A program made the position numbers and the translations under genes. From Pleurodeles waltl (lineage: Eukaryota > Chordata > Amphibia > Caudata > Salamandridae), in the NCBI RefSeq assembly GCF_031143425.1, contig NC_090447.1, positions 850,645,760 through 850,709,759 of the forward strand: 64,000 nucleotides of DNA. Direction: 5' to 3'. This document shows positions 44,560 to 58,357 of this stretch, one piece after another (the stretch's first letter is position 1; each line of letters opens with the position of its first letter). The notes beneath the pieces were generated by a model that saw only the letters and a program-made list of their open reading frames with translations, had not been told where the DNA came from and did no database searches.

Positions 44560-45205
44560 GAATTTGATAAATATTCCCAAACTTGGGCCTGATTTACTGT
44601 ATGTTGGAGGTAACCCTACTTCATTGCCACATCATCGCTACCAACACCAGAAAGACCATCACGCATGCCCTAATCACCAGCCGCCTCATCTATGGCAACG
44701 CTCTCTATGCTGGAATGTCCTCCCGGTAACTCAAAAGACTCCAGACTCTGGATAACACTGCAGCCAGAGACATGCTCGACCTACCCAAGAAATCCAGCAT
44801 TCCCCACACCTCAGGAACCTCCACTGGCTCGCTGTCCAGAAGAGATGCCAATTCAAAATCCTTACACTTGCATACAAGGCTCTCTACATCCTAGGGCCAC
44901 CCTATATCAACCATCGACTGAGCTTCTATGTCACAGCAAGACAACTAAGCTCCACTGTGCTAAACATCATACACACCACCAGCATCCATCACAGCCACAG
45001 TGGAGAGCACTCCTTCTTCTACATAGCAGCACAGTCCTGGTACAGCCTGTCCCTCCACCTCCAAATAGCTTCCTCCCTGGTGCACTTCAGAAAGAGACTC
45101 AAGAACTGGCTTTTCGATGGAAACACGACACCCTCAGCACCCAGATACCCCTAGGGGTTATCATGCTGCATTATACAAATGCCATGATTGATTGATTGAT
45201 GCTTA
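44560..45205 (+). pseudogene. LINE 3' end with ATTG tail
   Basis: The reading (several frames) includes LWITLQPETCSTY, the typical HW-like LHWLAVQ region and FFYIAAQSWYSLSLHLQ, then LVHFRKRLKNWLF and stop, followed by TGCATTATACAAATGCCATG and an (ATTG)n tail. These are features of L2-like LINE 3' ends. Only the last 600 bp are present. The duplicate at 52123-52768 differs by a few bases. Confidence 0.7.
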
Positions 45206-45375
45206 CTGCTAACATAATGTCTGCCTGTCAAATTTAGATGTGGGCGGAGCCATTTGTTTTAATCACAGCGGAGACTACTCTGACTCTGCTGTGATTAAAC
45301 CCCTCTGATGCCCCTGTAGAGTAAGGCTTGTTGGAGGTAGACTTCTAATTCTGCTGATGTCATTTAGATGGACGG

Positions 45376-47475
45376 TGTAAGAAATTGGTTTGTTGGTTGA
45401 CTGGGGTGTGAACCCTGGTCAAGCAGCAACGACAATTCTTGCCAGGATAAGACACAAGCAAACCCCAAATTAACCTGTTCTCAACCCCTGGTAGCTTGAC
45501 ACAGTGCAGTCAGGATTAACTTAGAGGCAATATGTAAATTATTTGTGCAATTCTTCAAACAGTAACACAGTGAAAACATACCACAAAAGATACCCACAAT
45601 AGGATTATAACAATAGAATAGGTTGTAATAAGTGAAACAAGCCCAAAGTGACAAAAACCCAAGTAGTAGAACCAGGGATATTGAATTTTAAAGTTTTAAG
45701 TAAAGTTAGCGGCAAGAAGCACTATTAGGGATATCTGGTCACACTGGACCGGGACAAAGCCGGCAGTTCAGGCCAACTGCAATGGAATGCAAGCCGGCTA
45801 CTGGAACCCAGTTAGGCCCATTAAACAAAGTACATTCAATCCTGGTTGTGTCATATTGCATGGATATGCATCAAAGATGCATCATGCAGCTGAAGCGATG
45901 CATAGATTCTGAGATGCGGTGAGACTGCGATGCGATGTCATCTTGCATCAACGTCAAGAAACCTGACGATGGAGCTTGCAATGCGAAGGCCAGTGTCGGG
46001 GATGTGTGGTGCAGTCAAGGTGCTGCGTCAGTTCTGATGAGCGGTGAAGCTGCAATGCAGAGCTTTGTCGTCATCATTGAGGATGCAATCGAAGAGGGAT
46101 GCGACAAACTGCTCCGGGAAAGTGTTGCACTGTGGCAGTTCCGAAGGCGATACGTCGAACCCAAGAAATGGGATGTGGTAGTGATGCGAGTCTTTTGTGA
46201 TGGGTCCAATAAACGCAGCAGAGGCAATGCCTTGGTTCTGCTTGAGGATGCATTGCTCAGCAGAGAGGATGCATTGGTTCCCCAGGCAAGCACCTTAGGG
46301 TCCAGGACTGGGGTGGCACCACTTGGCAGGGTAGACTCAGAGATGGCTGAGTCCAGGTGCAAAAGCTTGGTTGTTGGAAGTCTTTTATTTCCCTGATACT
46401 TCAGTTCAGGAGACTGGCCAACTTGCTCTTGGAGTCACTCTGGGTTCTGGGTTCAAGAGATGCAGGACCAGTCCTTCTCACCCAGGCAAGAGGGCAGCAG
46501 GTAGCAGGTCAGTGCAACAAGCAGGAGTCAAACAGAGTGCTGTCCAGCAGAGTGGCAGCCCTTCAGCAGCACAGCAGTCCTTCTTCCTGGCAGAGTATGC
46601 AAAGGTCCAGAAGTTCACTGATGTGTAGTGCCTGAGTTCCAGCTCTTATACCCAGTGGTGCCTTTGTAGTGGGGGAGACTCTAAAGACATGCCTTTGAAG
46701 TGCACAGATCTCCTGCCCTCCTTGGCTCCAGACTAACTACAGGGGGTATGTAACCCTTTGTATGGGGACAGGACACAGCTTAATCAGGTGTAAGTGAGAC
46801 TATGTCCAGTTCCTCCCTCCCATCCTGCCCAGGACGGCCCATCAAGTCACGCCTGAGCTCCCATTGTATGTAGCTGTCTAGAAGGAACACACAAAGCTTA
46901 ACTGCCAGCTACACCCATGACCAGAAACAGGCTGCATGCACCAAATGGCTAAGGCAAGAAAATGCCAACATACTAAATGTGGCATTTTCTGACTTGTGAT
47001 TTAAAATCTGACTTCACCATAAATTAGGGTGTAAAATTATAATTCCAGAGACATCAAACTTGGAGGAAATATCTGTTCCCATTTGGAAATTACACTTATA
47101 AAATGTAATACGACAACTCCAATGTTGAGTTTAAATACATTGCACCCTGCCCTTTGGACTGTCCAGGGCCTTCCCTAAGGGTGACTTATATGTATTAAAA
47201 AGGAAGGTTTGGGCCTGGCAACAGGTTTATTTGGCCAGGTCGAAATGGAAGTTTAAACTGCACACACAGCCTCTACAATGGCAGGCCTGAGGCATGTTAA
47301 AGGGGCTACTTAGGTGGGTGGCACAATCAGTGCTGCAGGCGCACTAGTAGCGTTTAATTGACAGACGCTATGTACATATAATACCACATTAATAGGGACT
47401 TATAAGTACATTTAAAATGCCAATTGGGTATAAACCAAAGCTACCATGTTGAAAGTGGATAGCAGAAGCCCTTAT
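45376..47475 (+). mobile_element. LTR-like repeat X, plus strand
   Basis: It starts TGTAAGAAATTGG and runs for about 2.1 kb to the duplication junction. In unit 2 it continues past the junction to about 55120. It matches 15690-18103 (minus strand) and the X tail of segment A (985-1340). It contains a GATGCA-rich middle (45840-46260). The open frame at 45935-46396 has no domain and overlaps this simple DNA. X may be an LTR, but no tRNA primer site or partner LTR was seen. Confidence 0.55.
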
Positions 47476-47535
47476 TCAACCACACAACAGCACCCTCACC
47501 AATATCCACACAGCACACCACCCACAACACACACC

Positions 47536-48773
47536 ATGGCACCCCCTAAGCACCCACGCTTCACAGATAGGGAGCTAAGAACAATGATGAACGAAATACT
47601 CAAGGTCGAGCCACAAATCTTCGGGGCACAGGTCCAGCACACACCCATCGCCAGGAAGATGGAGTTATGGCAGACAATAGTGAACAAGGTCAACACAGTG
47701 GAAAACCATCGACGCACGATGGACAACATCTGCAAGAGATAGAACAACCTGTGCGGGAAGGTGAGGTTGATGGCATCCAGGTACAACATTGCGATACAGA
47801 AGACTGGGGGAGGACCCCCACCTACACCACCTGACTACACCGACTGGGAGGAAAAGGTATTTGCCATCCTGCACCCTGAGGACCTCACTGGACTCCCTGG
47901 AGGAATGGACTCTAGTAAGTCATCAACAATTACCCCATATCCACCACACCTGTAATGCATGCACCACCCCACCCCTCCAACTACCACCAGGACCACTACC
48001 CCACCCTGGCCACAATCACTACATCTGGTAACCCCACAATAGATCCCTGCATGGCCCAACAAGGGACACAGGCCTGGACTGTCACCCTCCAGCAGCCCCA
48101 CCCAGGATACCACTGACACCCCTACCTCCCAGCCACCAACCTCAGCTCTGGCCAAACGACCCCACACCAGTGTATCCAGGCCACAGACTGGTGGAACACA
48201 AGTACAGAGGCCAGAGTCTCCACCTACTAACAGGCAGGATGACGATGGCACCAGTGCAAGTGATACTGCCAGACCTGTGCAGGGGACACAGCTACAGGGG
48301 GTTAGGCCCAGTGGGAGGGTATCAGTGGCACAGGGGGGAGGCCAAAGGATGGATTCTGCTGCCCAGGAGGTGATCTCTGAGGTCCTGGGAGTATACACCA
48401 TACACAAGACAGGATGGGACAGATCCTGGCCACCATGGAGAAGAGTCAAAGGTTGCAGATAGCCTAAAATCAAGAGACCATGGAGCAGTGGAAACAACTG
48501 AATTCTGCTATGGCCACTAAAGCAGGGGTGCTGCAGCACCACCACCTAACCCAGACTGAGACCCCCACAAGCCAGGAAGCCCCGACCACTGACCAGGACA
48601 CAGACCAGCCATCTACATCAGCAGCGGCAACTGGACTGGTGGCACTGGCAAAGGACACACAGGAGACCAGCACCCCTACCCGCGCAGCCCAGCACCACAC
48701 CCTCAAACGGTCACTCAGACCCAGATATGGCACAGGAACACCTGCCAAGACCAAGGCCCCAACCAACAAGTGA
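47536..48773 (+). pseudogene. SANT1 of Harbinger copy 4b (duplicate)
   Basis: Identical to 39973-41210 except for one or two substitutions (His to Arg in the last part). It carries the same TAG in the helix-3 Trp codon and has no upstream promoter DNA beyond about 60 bp. Confidence 0.75.
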
Positions 48774-48999
48774 CTCTGACATGGACTGACACCCAAGTGT
48801 GCCACTGTGCCACCATCTTCGGCCACCAATAGCAACATAACAACTTGCAAGGGACAGGTTGACCTATACCCACTGCCACCAATCGTGCAGCCCATGTACC
48901 TACTATGGACATCCACCATTAGCTCACTCCCTATCTCTGTAAAGCACACCAATGCATTAAGGACACCAAATAAAACACATACACCAAATTGTATGTCCT

Positions 49000-50449
49000 C
49001 TATCTGGAGAGGGAGCAGTGGCATCAGCGAGTGGGGATGCAGCGGCCCCTGGTTCAAAGGAAGCAGAGTCTACCGACGCCAAGGGGACCAGTGGGTTGGA
49101 GGGTGAGGGGAGTACCACAGGGGAGGCTACTACCACTGGCAGTAGTGACTCTGATACCTCCTCTGATGGGAGCTCCCTGGTGGTGGCAGACCCTAGTGGG
49201 CCCACCCATTCTTTGTCCTCCTCCGCCACCCCACATACCATCACTGCCCTCCCAATTGCTCCCCACCCAGTTGCCCGTGCCCGCTCACCCAGAAGGGTGG
49301 GTGTCTCCTTCGCCCCAGGCACCTCATCCCCTGCCCCAGTCAGCCCTGCTTCCCTCACAGAGGAGGCTATTGACCTCCTGAGGACCATCTCTGTAGGGCA
49401 GACAACCATCATCAATGCCATACAGGGGCCATCATCCCAGATGCAGCAGTGCAATGCATACCTGGATGGCATTCACTGTGCCATGTCTGGCCTACAGAGA
49501 TCTTTTCAGGCTCTGGCCTCCTCTTTCACGGCAGCCAGTGTCCCTGGCCTCCCCCTTCAACCACCTCTGCCCCTTCCAGCACCCCAATCCCTTCACCCAT
49601 CCCAAGCACACGTTCAGACAGCCATGCACCCACTTCAACACACAAAAAAGATACACAGAAACACAAGCACAATACTTCCTAGCACAGGCATACACACAGC
49701 CAACATACAAAGGCACACACAACAACATCCATTTCCCCCAGTGTGTCCACCTCTCCTGCCTCCCTGTCTGTCACCTCAACATGCACACTCACAAGAACTG
49801 CACCCTCATTCACTGTTGCAGGCCCCATTCTTAAAGTCACCACAACATCAGACATCCAGTCACGCACCCTGGACACCACACCTGCACTCACCACAGTGAC
49901 ATTGACTGACACATGCAGCACACTCACCAGACCTGCAGACACCCAGACAACATGCATGTACACTGGCAGCCTGTCTTGTCCCACTGTGTCCACCCCCCTC
50001 CTCTCAAAACACTCAAACATTCCCCGACACCCACCCAATACACAGTCACCACACCTCAGCATACTGTACAGGCACCTGCATCCACGTCCAGCACCCGTAC
50101 ACCTGTTACAAACACTCCCTCTACCTCCACTCCCACACCTTCCTCCATGTCCACCCCAACTGCCCCTAAAAAACTTTTCCTGTCCCGTGTTGACCTTTTC
50201 AAAACCACTGGCCGACCCCGTCTCATCCCTAAACGTGCCCACCTCCTTGCCCTGTCCTGTCCTTCAATGTCTAAGTCCGCCCCAGTCCGCCCTTCCCATT
50301 CCTGTGCCCCTTCCCCCATGAGCAAGAAGCCCCGTGCTGGCCCAAGTCCATCTGCCACCCCCTGGTCCAAGCCCGCTCCCCCACCTTCCAAGAGCAAACC
50401 CAAACCCCCACCACCGCCCACACATAAGCCCAAGCCCCCCCAAACTTAA
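49000..50449 (+). pseudogene. SANT2 exon 3 remnant of Harbinger copy 4b (duplicate)
   Basis: Duplicate of 41437-42886 with the same frameshift and the same KKLFLSRVDLF motif. I saw no substitution within it. Confidence 0.7.
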
Positions 50450-50886
50450 GTCCCCACCCCCGCCACCCCCTGCCCCTGTTCCCTGAGGTGCCAGGCTGCC
50501 CCATTGATGTCCCTTTATGGTGGAGTACCACATGCACAAGTGGGAGTCAAGTTCGGGCCATTTGGGCCCTTCAGCCTTTTTCTGTTGGACTGGACAATGG
50601 TCTTATTTGGACATTGAATTTTCTATGAGAATTAAAGTTTTAGTGCCCTGTGTTGCTGTTGGCACCCTCTGGAGACGTGGTTCATCGTTTCATTGTGGGG
50701 GGGTGGTGTGCACATGTGTGTACTTTGGGCAGGTTGTATTGGCCTTGTGTCTGGTAAGTACCTTTTGTTGTGGTGTGTATGGCTTGTGATGGTGTGGGGG
50801 GCAGGGGGTGCGTTGCAGGGTAAGTGGGGTGGGTGAGTGTGTAACTGTGCCCTTTCTTCCCTTGTTTAGTAGGTTGCAGTACTTAC

Positions 50887-50969
50887 TCTCATCGTCTTCG
50901 TCGGCGGTCAGGGTCTTGGAGGTATATGGCAAGGAGCAGCACTGGCATGATTTCCAATTCTCTCTCCAT
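50887..50969 (-). CDS. 83-nt minus-strand exon, copy 4b (duplicate)
   Basis: Exact duplicate of 43324-43406 including the GTAAGTAC donor. Confidence 0.45.
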
Positions 50970-52122
50970 GTCTGCTTCGGAGTGTTGTGTGTGCCTATGG
51001 TGAGTGTTTCCTTTTATTTGGTTCATTTCCGCGAGGCTTTGCGTGGCGGTGGTTCCTGGCCTGGAACTGACGGCTGTCTTGTGCTTCATTATTTGTTGGG
51101 TGGGTGGGGCCTTTCTGTCGGCATGTGGACAGCCTCTTCCGTGAATTTCGGCACTCCTCTGCTGGTGGTGAGTGGTTTTCACGCTGGCTGTTTTTCATGT
51201 GCATCATTATTTGGCGGTCCAAACCGCCAGCCTGTTGGTGGTAGTTACCGCCACCGCCGGCGGTGCGGTCTTTCCCGCCATGTTCATAATGACCACGTTG
51301 GCCCCACCTCAAAACGAATATCTCAAGCCAAACTGCTTGATACATCAGTCCTCTAATAGAGCGCAAGTAATCTCAGATGCATTTTGACTAAATGGGCCTC
51401 ATGGCCAAGATAAAATTCTCAAAAACATTGAGCATAGAGCCCACGTCTGTGGATACTCATGCAACTTAAAGTCCCCCCCCCCCGGAAATCAACAAAAAGT
51501 GATAGATAGAATACTTGAATTAATTTTAACTAACAGGTCATACCTGAGGAGCATTTCATCCCACTGCTTTTTGCGTCAGGTGTCGTTACAGACATTACAG
51601 ATGTTAAACGTGTCTTGCAACCAAAACTGATAATTTACGTCACTTCTAAACAAGGACACAAGCAACCTAAGATGCAGTGTGGTCTAATCAGAGAGTGACA
51701 GGTTGAATCCCTATGGCTGAAGGTTGAAGACCCGTGTCTCGGCATACATGTGACACAAATGGGAACATAGAGAGAAACAAAAATTGATGGATGGAATGAT
51801 TGTATTATTCTTAGCCAATTTTATCTTAAACCAGCCATTCAGACCGGACTGTTCCTGTTGGGAGGTGCGTAAGACTAGTTTTCACATGTTTCGTCCCTGT
51901 CTACAATGTCACAGACAAGATTAAAAAACAATGGAATGAAATATGCTTAGTATAACTGCAAGTTGTTTAAAATGATTTCAGTATTTTCATCTATCACGTT
52001 TATAATGTTTAAGCCAAAGTGCAAGGGATAGTCTAGAAGAAGTAGTATGGCCTGGGAGTATCAGTCCTGTGTTGCATCCCCATATCTCTAAGCTGGTTTT
52101 CATCACAGTATATGCCTGGAGA

Positions 52123-52768
52123 GAATTTGATAAATATTCCCAAACTTGGGCCTGATTTACTGTATGTTGGAGGTAACCCTACTTCATTGCCACATCATCG
52201 CTACCAACACCAGAAAGACCATCACGCATGCCCTAATCACCAGCCGCCTCATCTATGGCAACCCTCTCTATGCTGGAATGTCCTCCCGGTAACTCAAAAG
52301 ACTCCAGACTCTGGATAACACTGCAGCCAGAGACATGCTCGACCTACCCAAGAAATCCAGCATTCCCCACACCTCAGGAACCTCCACTGGCTCGCTGTCC
52401 AGAAGAGATGCCAATTCAAAATCCTTACACTTGCATACAAGGCTCTCTACATCCTAGGGCCACCCTATATCAACCATCGACTGAGCTTCTATGTCACAGC
52501 AAGACAACTAAGCTCCACTGTGCTAAACATCATACACACCACCAGCATCCATCACAGCCACAGTGGAGAGCACTCCTTCTTCTACATAGCAGCAGAGTCC
52601 TGGTACAGCCTGTCCCTCCACCTCCAAATAGCTTCCTCCCTGGTGCACTTCAGAAAGAGACTCAACAACTGGCTTTTCGATGGAAACACGACACCCTCAG
52701 CACCCAGATACCCCTAGGGGTTATCATGCTGCATTATACAAATGCCATGATTGATTGATTGATGCTTA
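52123..52768 (+). pseudogene. LINE 3' end with ATTG tail (duplicate)
   Basis: Duplicate of 44560-45205. Three substitutions give Arg to Pro, Gln to Glu and Lys to Asn in the readable frames. Confidence 0.7.
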
Positions 52769-52938
52769 CTGCTAACATAATGTCTGCCTGTCAAATTTAG
52801 ATGTGGGCGGAGCCATTTGTTTTAATCACAGCGGAGACTACTCTGACTCTGCTGTGATTAAACCCCTCTGATGCCCCTGTAGAGTAAGGCTTGTTGGAGG
52901 TAGACTTCTAATTCTGCTGATGTCATTTAGATGGACGG

Positions 52939-55120
52939 TGTAAGAAATTGGTTTGTTGGTTGACTGGGGTGTGAACCCTGGTCAAGCAGCAACGACAATT
53001 CTTGCCAGGATAAGACACAAGCAAACCCCAAATTAACCTGTTCTCAACCCCTGGTAGCTTGACACAGTGCAGTCAGGATTAACTTAGAGGCAATATGTAA
53101 ATTATTTGTGCAATTCTTCAAACAGTAACACAGTGAAAACATACCACAAAAGATACCCACAATAGGATTATAACAATAGAATAGGTTGTAATAAGTGAAA
53201 CAAGCCCAAAGTGACAAAAACCCAAGTAGTAGAACCAGGGATATTGAATTTTAAAGTTTTAAGTAAAGTTAGCGGCAAGAAGCACTATTAGGGATATCTG
53301 GTCACACTGGACCGGGACAAAGCCGGCAGTTCAGGCCAACTGCAATGGAATGCAAGCCGGCTACTGGAACCCAGTTAGGCCCATTAAACAAAGTACATTC
53401 AATCCTGGTTGTGTCATATTGCATGGATATGCATCAAAGATGCATCATGCAGCTGAAGCGATGCATAGATTCTGAGATGCGGTGAGACTGCGATGCGATG
53501 TCATCTTGCATCAACGTCAAGAAACCTGACGATGGAGCTTGCAATGCGAAGGCCAGTGTCGGGGATGTGTGGTGCAGTCAAGGTGCTGCGTCAGTTCTGA
53601 TGAGCGGTGAAGCTGCAATGCAGAGCTTTGTCGTCATCATTGAGGATGCAATCGAAGAGGGATGCGACAAACTGCTCCGGGAAAGTGTTGCACTGTGGCA
53701 GTTCCGAAGGCGATACGTCGAACCCAAGAAATGGGATGTGGTAGTGATGCGAGTCTTTTGTGATGGGTCCAATAAACGCAGCAGAGGCAATGCCTTGGTT
53801 CTGCTTGAGGATGCATTGCTCAGCAGAGAGGATGCATTGGTTCCGCAGGCAAGCACCTTAGGGTCCAGGACTGGGGTGGCACCACTTGGCAGGGTAGACT
53901 CAGAGATGGCTGAGTCCAGGTGCAAAAGCTTGGTTGTTGGAAGTCTTTTATTTCCCTGATACTTCAGTTCAGGAGACTGGCCAACTTGCTCTTGGAGTCA
54001 CTCTGGGTTCTGGGTTCAAGAGATGCAGGACCAGTCCTTCTCACCCAGGCAAGAGGGCAGCAGGTAGCAGGTCAGTGCAACAAGCAGGAGTCAAACAGAG
54101 TGCTGTCCAGCAGAGTGGCAGCCCTTCAGCAGCACAGCAGTCCTTCTTCCTGGCAGAGTATGCAAAGGTCCAGAAGTTCACTGATGTGTAGTGCCTGAGT
54201 TCCAGCTCTTATACCCAGTGGTGCCTTTGTAGTGGGGGAGACTCTAAAGACATGCCTTTGAAGTGCACAGATCTCCTGCCCTCCTTGGCTCCAGACTAAC
54301 TACAGGGGGTATGTAACCCTTTGTATGGGGACAGGACACAGCTTAATCAGGTGTAAGTGAGACTATGTCCAGTTCCTCCCTCCCATCCTGCCCAGGACGG
54401 CCCATCAAGTCACGCCTGAGCTCCCATTGTATGTAGCTGTCTAGAAGGAACACACAAAGCTTAACTGCCAGCTACACCCATGACCAGAAACAGGCTGCAT
54501 GCACCAAATGGCTAAGGCAAGAAAATGCCAACATACTAAATGTGGCATTTTCTGACTTGTGATTTAAAATCTGACTTCACCATAAATTAGGGTGTAAAAT
54601 TATAATTCCAGAGACATCAAACTTGGAGGAAATATCTGTTCCCATTTGGAAATTACACTTATAAAATGTAATACGACAACTCCAATGTTATGTTTAAATA
54701 CATTGCACCCTGCCCTTTGGACTGTCCAGGGCCTTCCCTAAGGGTGACTTATATGTATTAAAAAGGAAGGTTTGGGCCTGGCAACAGGTTTATTTGGCCA
54801 GGTCGAAATGGAAGTTTAAACTGCACACACAGCCTCTACAATGGCAGGCCTGAGGCATGTTAAAGGGGCTACTTAGGTGGGTGGCACAATCAGTGCTGCA
54901 GGCGCACTAGTAGCGTTTAATTGACAGACGCTATGTACATATAATACCACATTAATAGGGACTTATAAGTACATTTAAAATGCCAATTGGGTATAAACCA
55001 AAGCTACCATGTTGAAAGTGGATAGCAGAAGCCCTTATTCACTGGTTAGCAGGGGTAAAGTGCACAGAGTCCTAATGCCAGCAAAAAATTATTCAGCCAC
55101 AAAATAGGAGGAGGAAGCAA
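52939..55120 (+). mobile_element. LTR-like repeat X, second plus-strand copy
   Basis: Duplicate of 45376-47475 that continues across the end of the duplication to the family end near 55120, where the sequence joins segment B. Confidence 0.5.
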
Positions 55121-57993
55121 ATTGTGTGGGGATGACCCTGCAGGAAGGGCCAAGTCCAAAAGACAGAATTAGAGACCAGTTTTCACTCCCCATCACCGCC
55201 AAGAAAACCCTGGCTGTGAGGGGCAGAGAAAATTGCTAAATTCTTCCCTCGCCATGGGAGAGAACTCCTATGGTGGGGGAGCATTTTCTTTTGTTTTCAA
55301 AAAGAAAATCCTGCTTCATCATTTTCTTTGTAAAAATCAAAATTAAAACTATGTGGTGCAGGGCTCCATCATGTTGACAAAGCACAGCACCAAACTGCAA
55401 AAACCTTTAGGTGTAACCGCTGTGATGGCAATTCCTGGTAAAGCTTTAAGAAATGACCACCTGCTTGATCGTCACTTTGGTGGAGAAACATCAGTTATAA
55501 ATATGGCCCCTTATTTGCTAATTTTGGCTGAGTATTGCCCCTGACAAAGATATCTACAAAACATTGAGAAATGTGATTGCCTTCATTAGCTACTTTACAG
55601 TGCTTCGGCATCCACATATTTTTTATTGTGAGCACCATTGTAACTTATTTCTCAGATTACAATGATAACCATTTATGTTATTCATATCCCTGATTGTAAT
55701 GGATAACAGTTGAATATAAAGCAGGGGTGATAGAGAAAACAAATTATACCCCTTTGAATTAGGACTGATTTATCAGGCCCAGATTTACGGGAAGGAATTC
55801 AACAAACTATTTCCTATTCCAAGGAATATTGTGAACATTTACCACCTGCAATGTGCAGGTAGTAATTGTCTGCAGGATTTCTGTGTGGGGGCCAGGAGGG
55901 AATGAAGGGGGTAGGGAGGTTGGGGAAGAGGAAAGGGAAGAATTTTCTTTACAGCATTACGTGCTCCAACATGTTTTGGTTGGGGGTCAGGTGGGGTCCG
56001 TGAAATGGGAATAGGCATCAAAATGTGCCCATTTCCTAAGTAATTATTCTGGCTGGTACATATAGGTTTAACATACTCCTACCTGGTAAATACAGCGCTG
56101 GAGCACAGGGCCACTGATAGTAGTGTGAAGGAAATTCCACATGGGAATTCAGCTCCACACTGCTTGTAGTTAGGGCCTGTCTGTGCCAAAGGCATTCTGG
56201 CATCATGTGACATGACTAGCAAATCCGCAATGTCATCCTGTTACCTAATATGTAATAGAATTCAAATAGTGTCCTTCGGTGTTCTTGCACGACAAATTCC
56301 AATTTTATTTATGTAACATTTCTGCAGCTCAGCCTTTAGTTATAACATAAATTTTCAGCATATTTGTAAAAATAATGGCCCGGAATGTGTTTCCTACCTG
56401 AATAATATGACAGACATGTCGTTCATTTTGTGATGTCTTTTGGAAAGAATGTTGTTAGTGATGGCTTCAGGCAAGTGTGCCATGAGCTAATGAATTCCGG
56501 CACAACATTGCAGTACTCGCAATCAATGTTGTCATTTACACCTGAAAGTTTTGGAGGGTGATGTGGTTTTAGGAACTCAGACACAGTTAATGAGTAAACA
56601 GCACTCAATAACCGTATTGTTCAGTCAATGCCACACCTTTATGACAGGCTTTAATTGCCCCATATAGTGATTCAAGCCTGTGTGACGATCTCTTTATCAA
56701 AGGTGCATTTGCCAGGGCAATGGCTGCACTTTCGGCAAACCTGAGACACAAATTTTCTATGATTTTGCAACAGTGTTGCTTCACTTTTGTGGCAAATCCC
56801 TGACGCAAATTCTTTTTTCTGCATTTAGTAAGTCATACAAAACTACTTTGTGTGGTTTAGTAAATATAAAGTAACACACCACAGCACAAAGCACTGCCTT
56901 GTATTGCTTTGTTTCAGGTAGGCTTTACATGGGTGGACCATGTACACTTGTAAACCTGGGTTTGCGCCAAAATGGCACACCTCCCTGACAGAGGCATAAC
57001 GAGGACAAATATCTTTATTTCCCCCTGTTACTTTCTCTTGCCAGGTGTTCTGCACTATGCAGCACACATAGAAAGAGGAATATATCTCTTAGGATTGTTT
57101 TTTATGCAGCAAGGTATGCTTTCCTGCAGAAAAGCAAACCTGCACGTAATGCAATGACACCCTTGCACTATGGTGCAACAGTGCCTCTGTTGACCAAAGG
57201 CAGCACGCAGTGCGCCAGCACAAGGAAATACAAGAAAAGCTCCATATCTTTGTAAACAATGAGCATTTCTGCACTCTCCATTTCATGCAGCTCAATGCAG
57301 CAAGTTCCCTTGCTGCAATGCCTTGCAAGAACTAATAGTAAATGTGCCTTTGAATGCCGAGAAGGCCGCCATACTTTTGTGACCCATACAGTATTCTTTG
57401 TCAGAAACAAACATCCAAACTTGAGGAGTTGTTTCTGAAAAATAAAAATAAACAATGTCCCTAGAATTATAGCCCAGGGTGTCAGGGGCTTTTCATACTT
57501 TCCTGCCCAGTTGCACCATGCCTTACAACACAGTCAACCATGCACTTCGGAAAAAAGTAGCGCTTCGTGGCATGATGAAGTATATAAATGCTTCAAGTGA
57601 AACAAATAGGATGATATAATTATTTCAGTGTATTGCATTTATATATTGTTTTCTTTTATTTCTGTGAAGACATTGAATTTCCACAGTTGAGTGTTTGGCC
57701 TATTGTTGCAGGCATTTTCTGAAAATAACAACAGACTGTTAATAGAAATGTACAAACGATGGACGCACTTTATTGGAGCATAGTCCTGAAGAGTGTGTAA
57801 ATTACCTTGATTAGCATGTCGAGAATCATTGGCTCAGGCTCACCCATAGGTCACATCTGTATATCTATGACAGAGCTCTAATGATCTACTGATTTTGCTG
57901 ATTTTAATCTAAACATAGTATTCTCCCTTGTTTAATACGTAGTATTCGGATTATAATATCATTTTGTGAACTATTCCTATCATTATATTGTAG

Positions 57994-58113
57994 GAGCACC
58001 AAGGGGACAGAGCAGTGAGTCAAAATATGATGTAAATGTTGATTCCCCAGTCCAGTGGAATGAAAAGACTGATGTTGATATCTCTTGGACACATTTGCCT
58101 CAAGAGCCACTAG
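57994..58113 (+). other. Possible protein-coding exon (unidentified gene), copy B
   Basis: The acceptor TATTGTAG is present here. The open peptide contains ESKYDVNVDSPVQWNEKTD and ISWTHLPQEP, and the end is followed by GTTTGT. The next plausible acceptor is CTTTTTTCCAG at 58328/58329, whose phase would fit (G plus TT), giving VLAFAQH. No family was recognised. Confidence 0.3.
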
Positions 58114-58357
58114 GTTTGTATTTACTTTTTGATATTCCCCATATATTCGTCATTAGATAGCTAATTAAAATGTTGGCTGAGGCGGTGTAATAACTATTCA
58201 TATTGAAGTATGTGTTCTTATTGAGCACACGCAATATAAAAATTCAGTTTAAAATACATGATTCTTTCGGATAGGCCATGAGACTTCTTGAAGTATGCCT
58301 TGCTGATGCACATTATTCTTTTTTCCAGTTCTTGCTTTTGCTCAGCACCAGCACTTA

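Larger units (their letters stand above)
39913..47475 (+). repeat. 7563-bp tandem duplication, unit 1
   Basis: This unit is repeated immediately at 47476-55038 with a constant offset of 7563 throughout, so there is no insertion or deletion between the copies. About ten substitutions were found by reading. The junctions share the trinucleotide TCA: CACACTCAACC at the left, CTTATTCAACC at the centre, CTTATTCACTGG at the right. The unit contains most of Harbinger 4a, SINE-like DNA, a LINE tail and most of an X repeat. Confidence 0.97.
47476..55041 (+). repeat. 7563-bp tandem duplication, unit 2
   Basis: Head-to-tail copy of 39913-47475. Differences seen: 41119/48682 A-G, about 41247/48810 T-C, about 44309/51872 A-G, about 44422/51985 A-T, about 44701/52264 G-C, about 45032/52595 C-G, about 45102/52665 G-C, about 46282/53845 C-G and two adjacent changes near 47126/54689. 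Harbinger 4b in this unit lacks the left terminus and TATA box. Confidence 0.97.

Noticed and set aside
45935..46396. 153-codon plus-strand open frame (and duplicate at 53498-53959)
   Set aside because: It lies in GATGCA-rich repeat X, has no domain, and a long open frame also exists on the opposite strand, as expected for simple periodic DNA.
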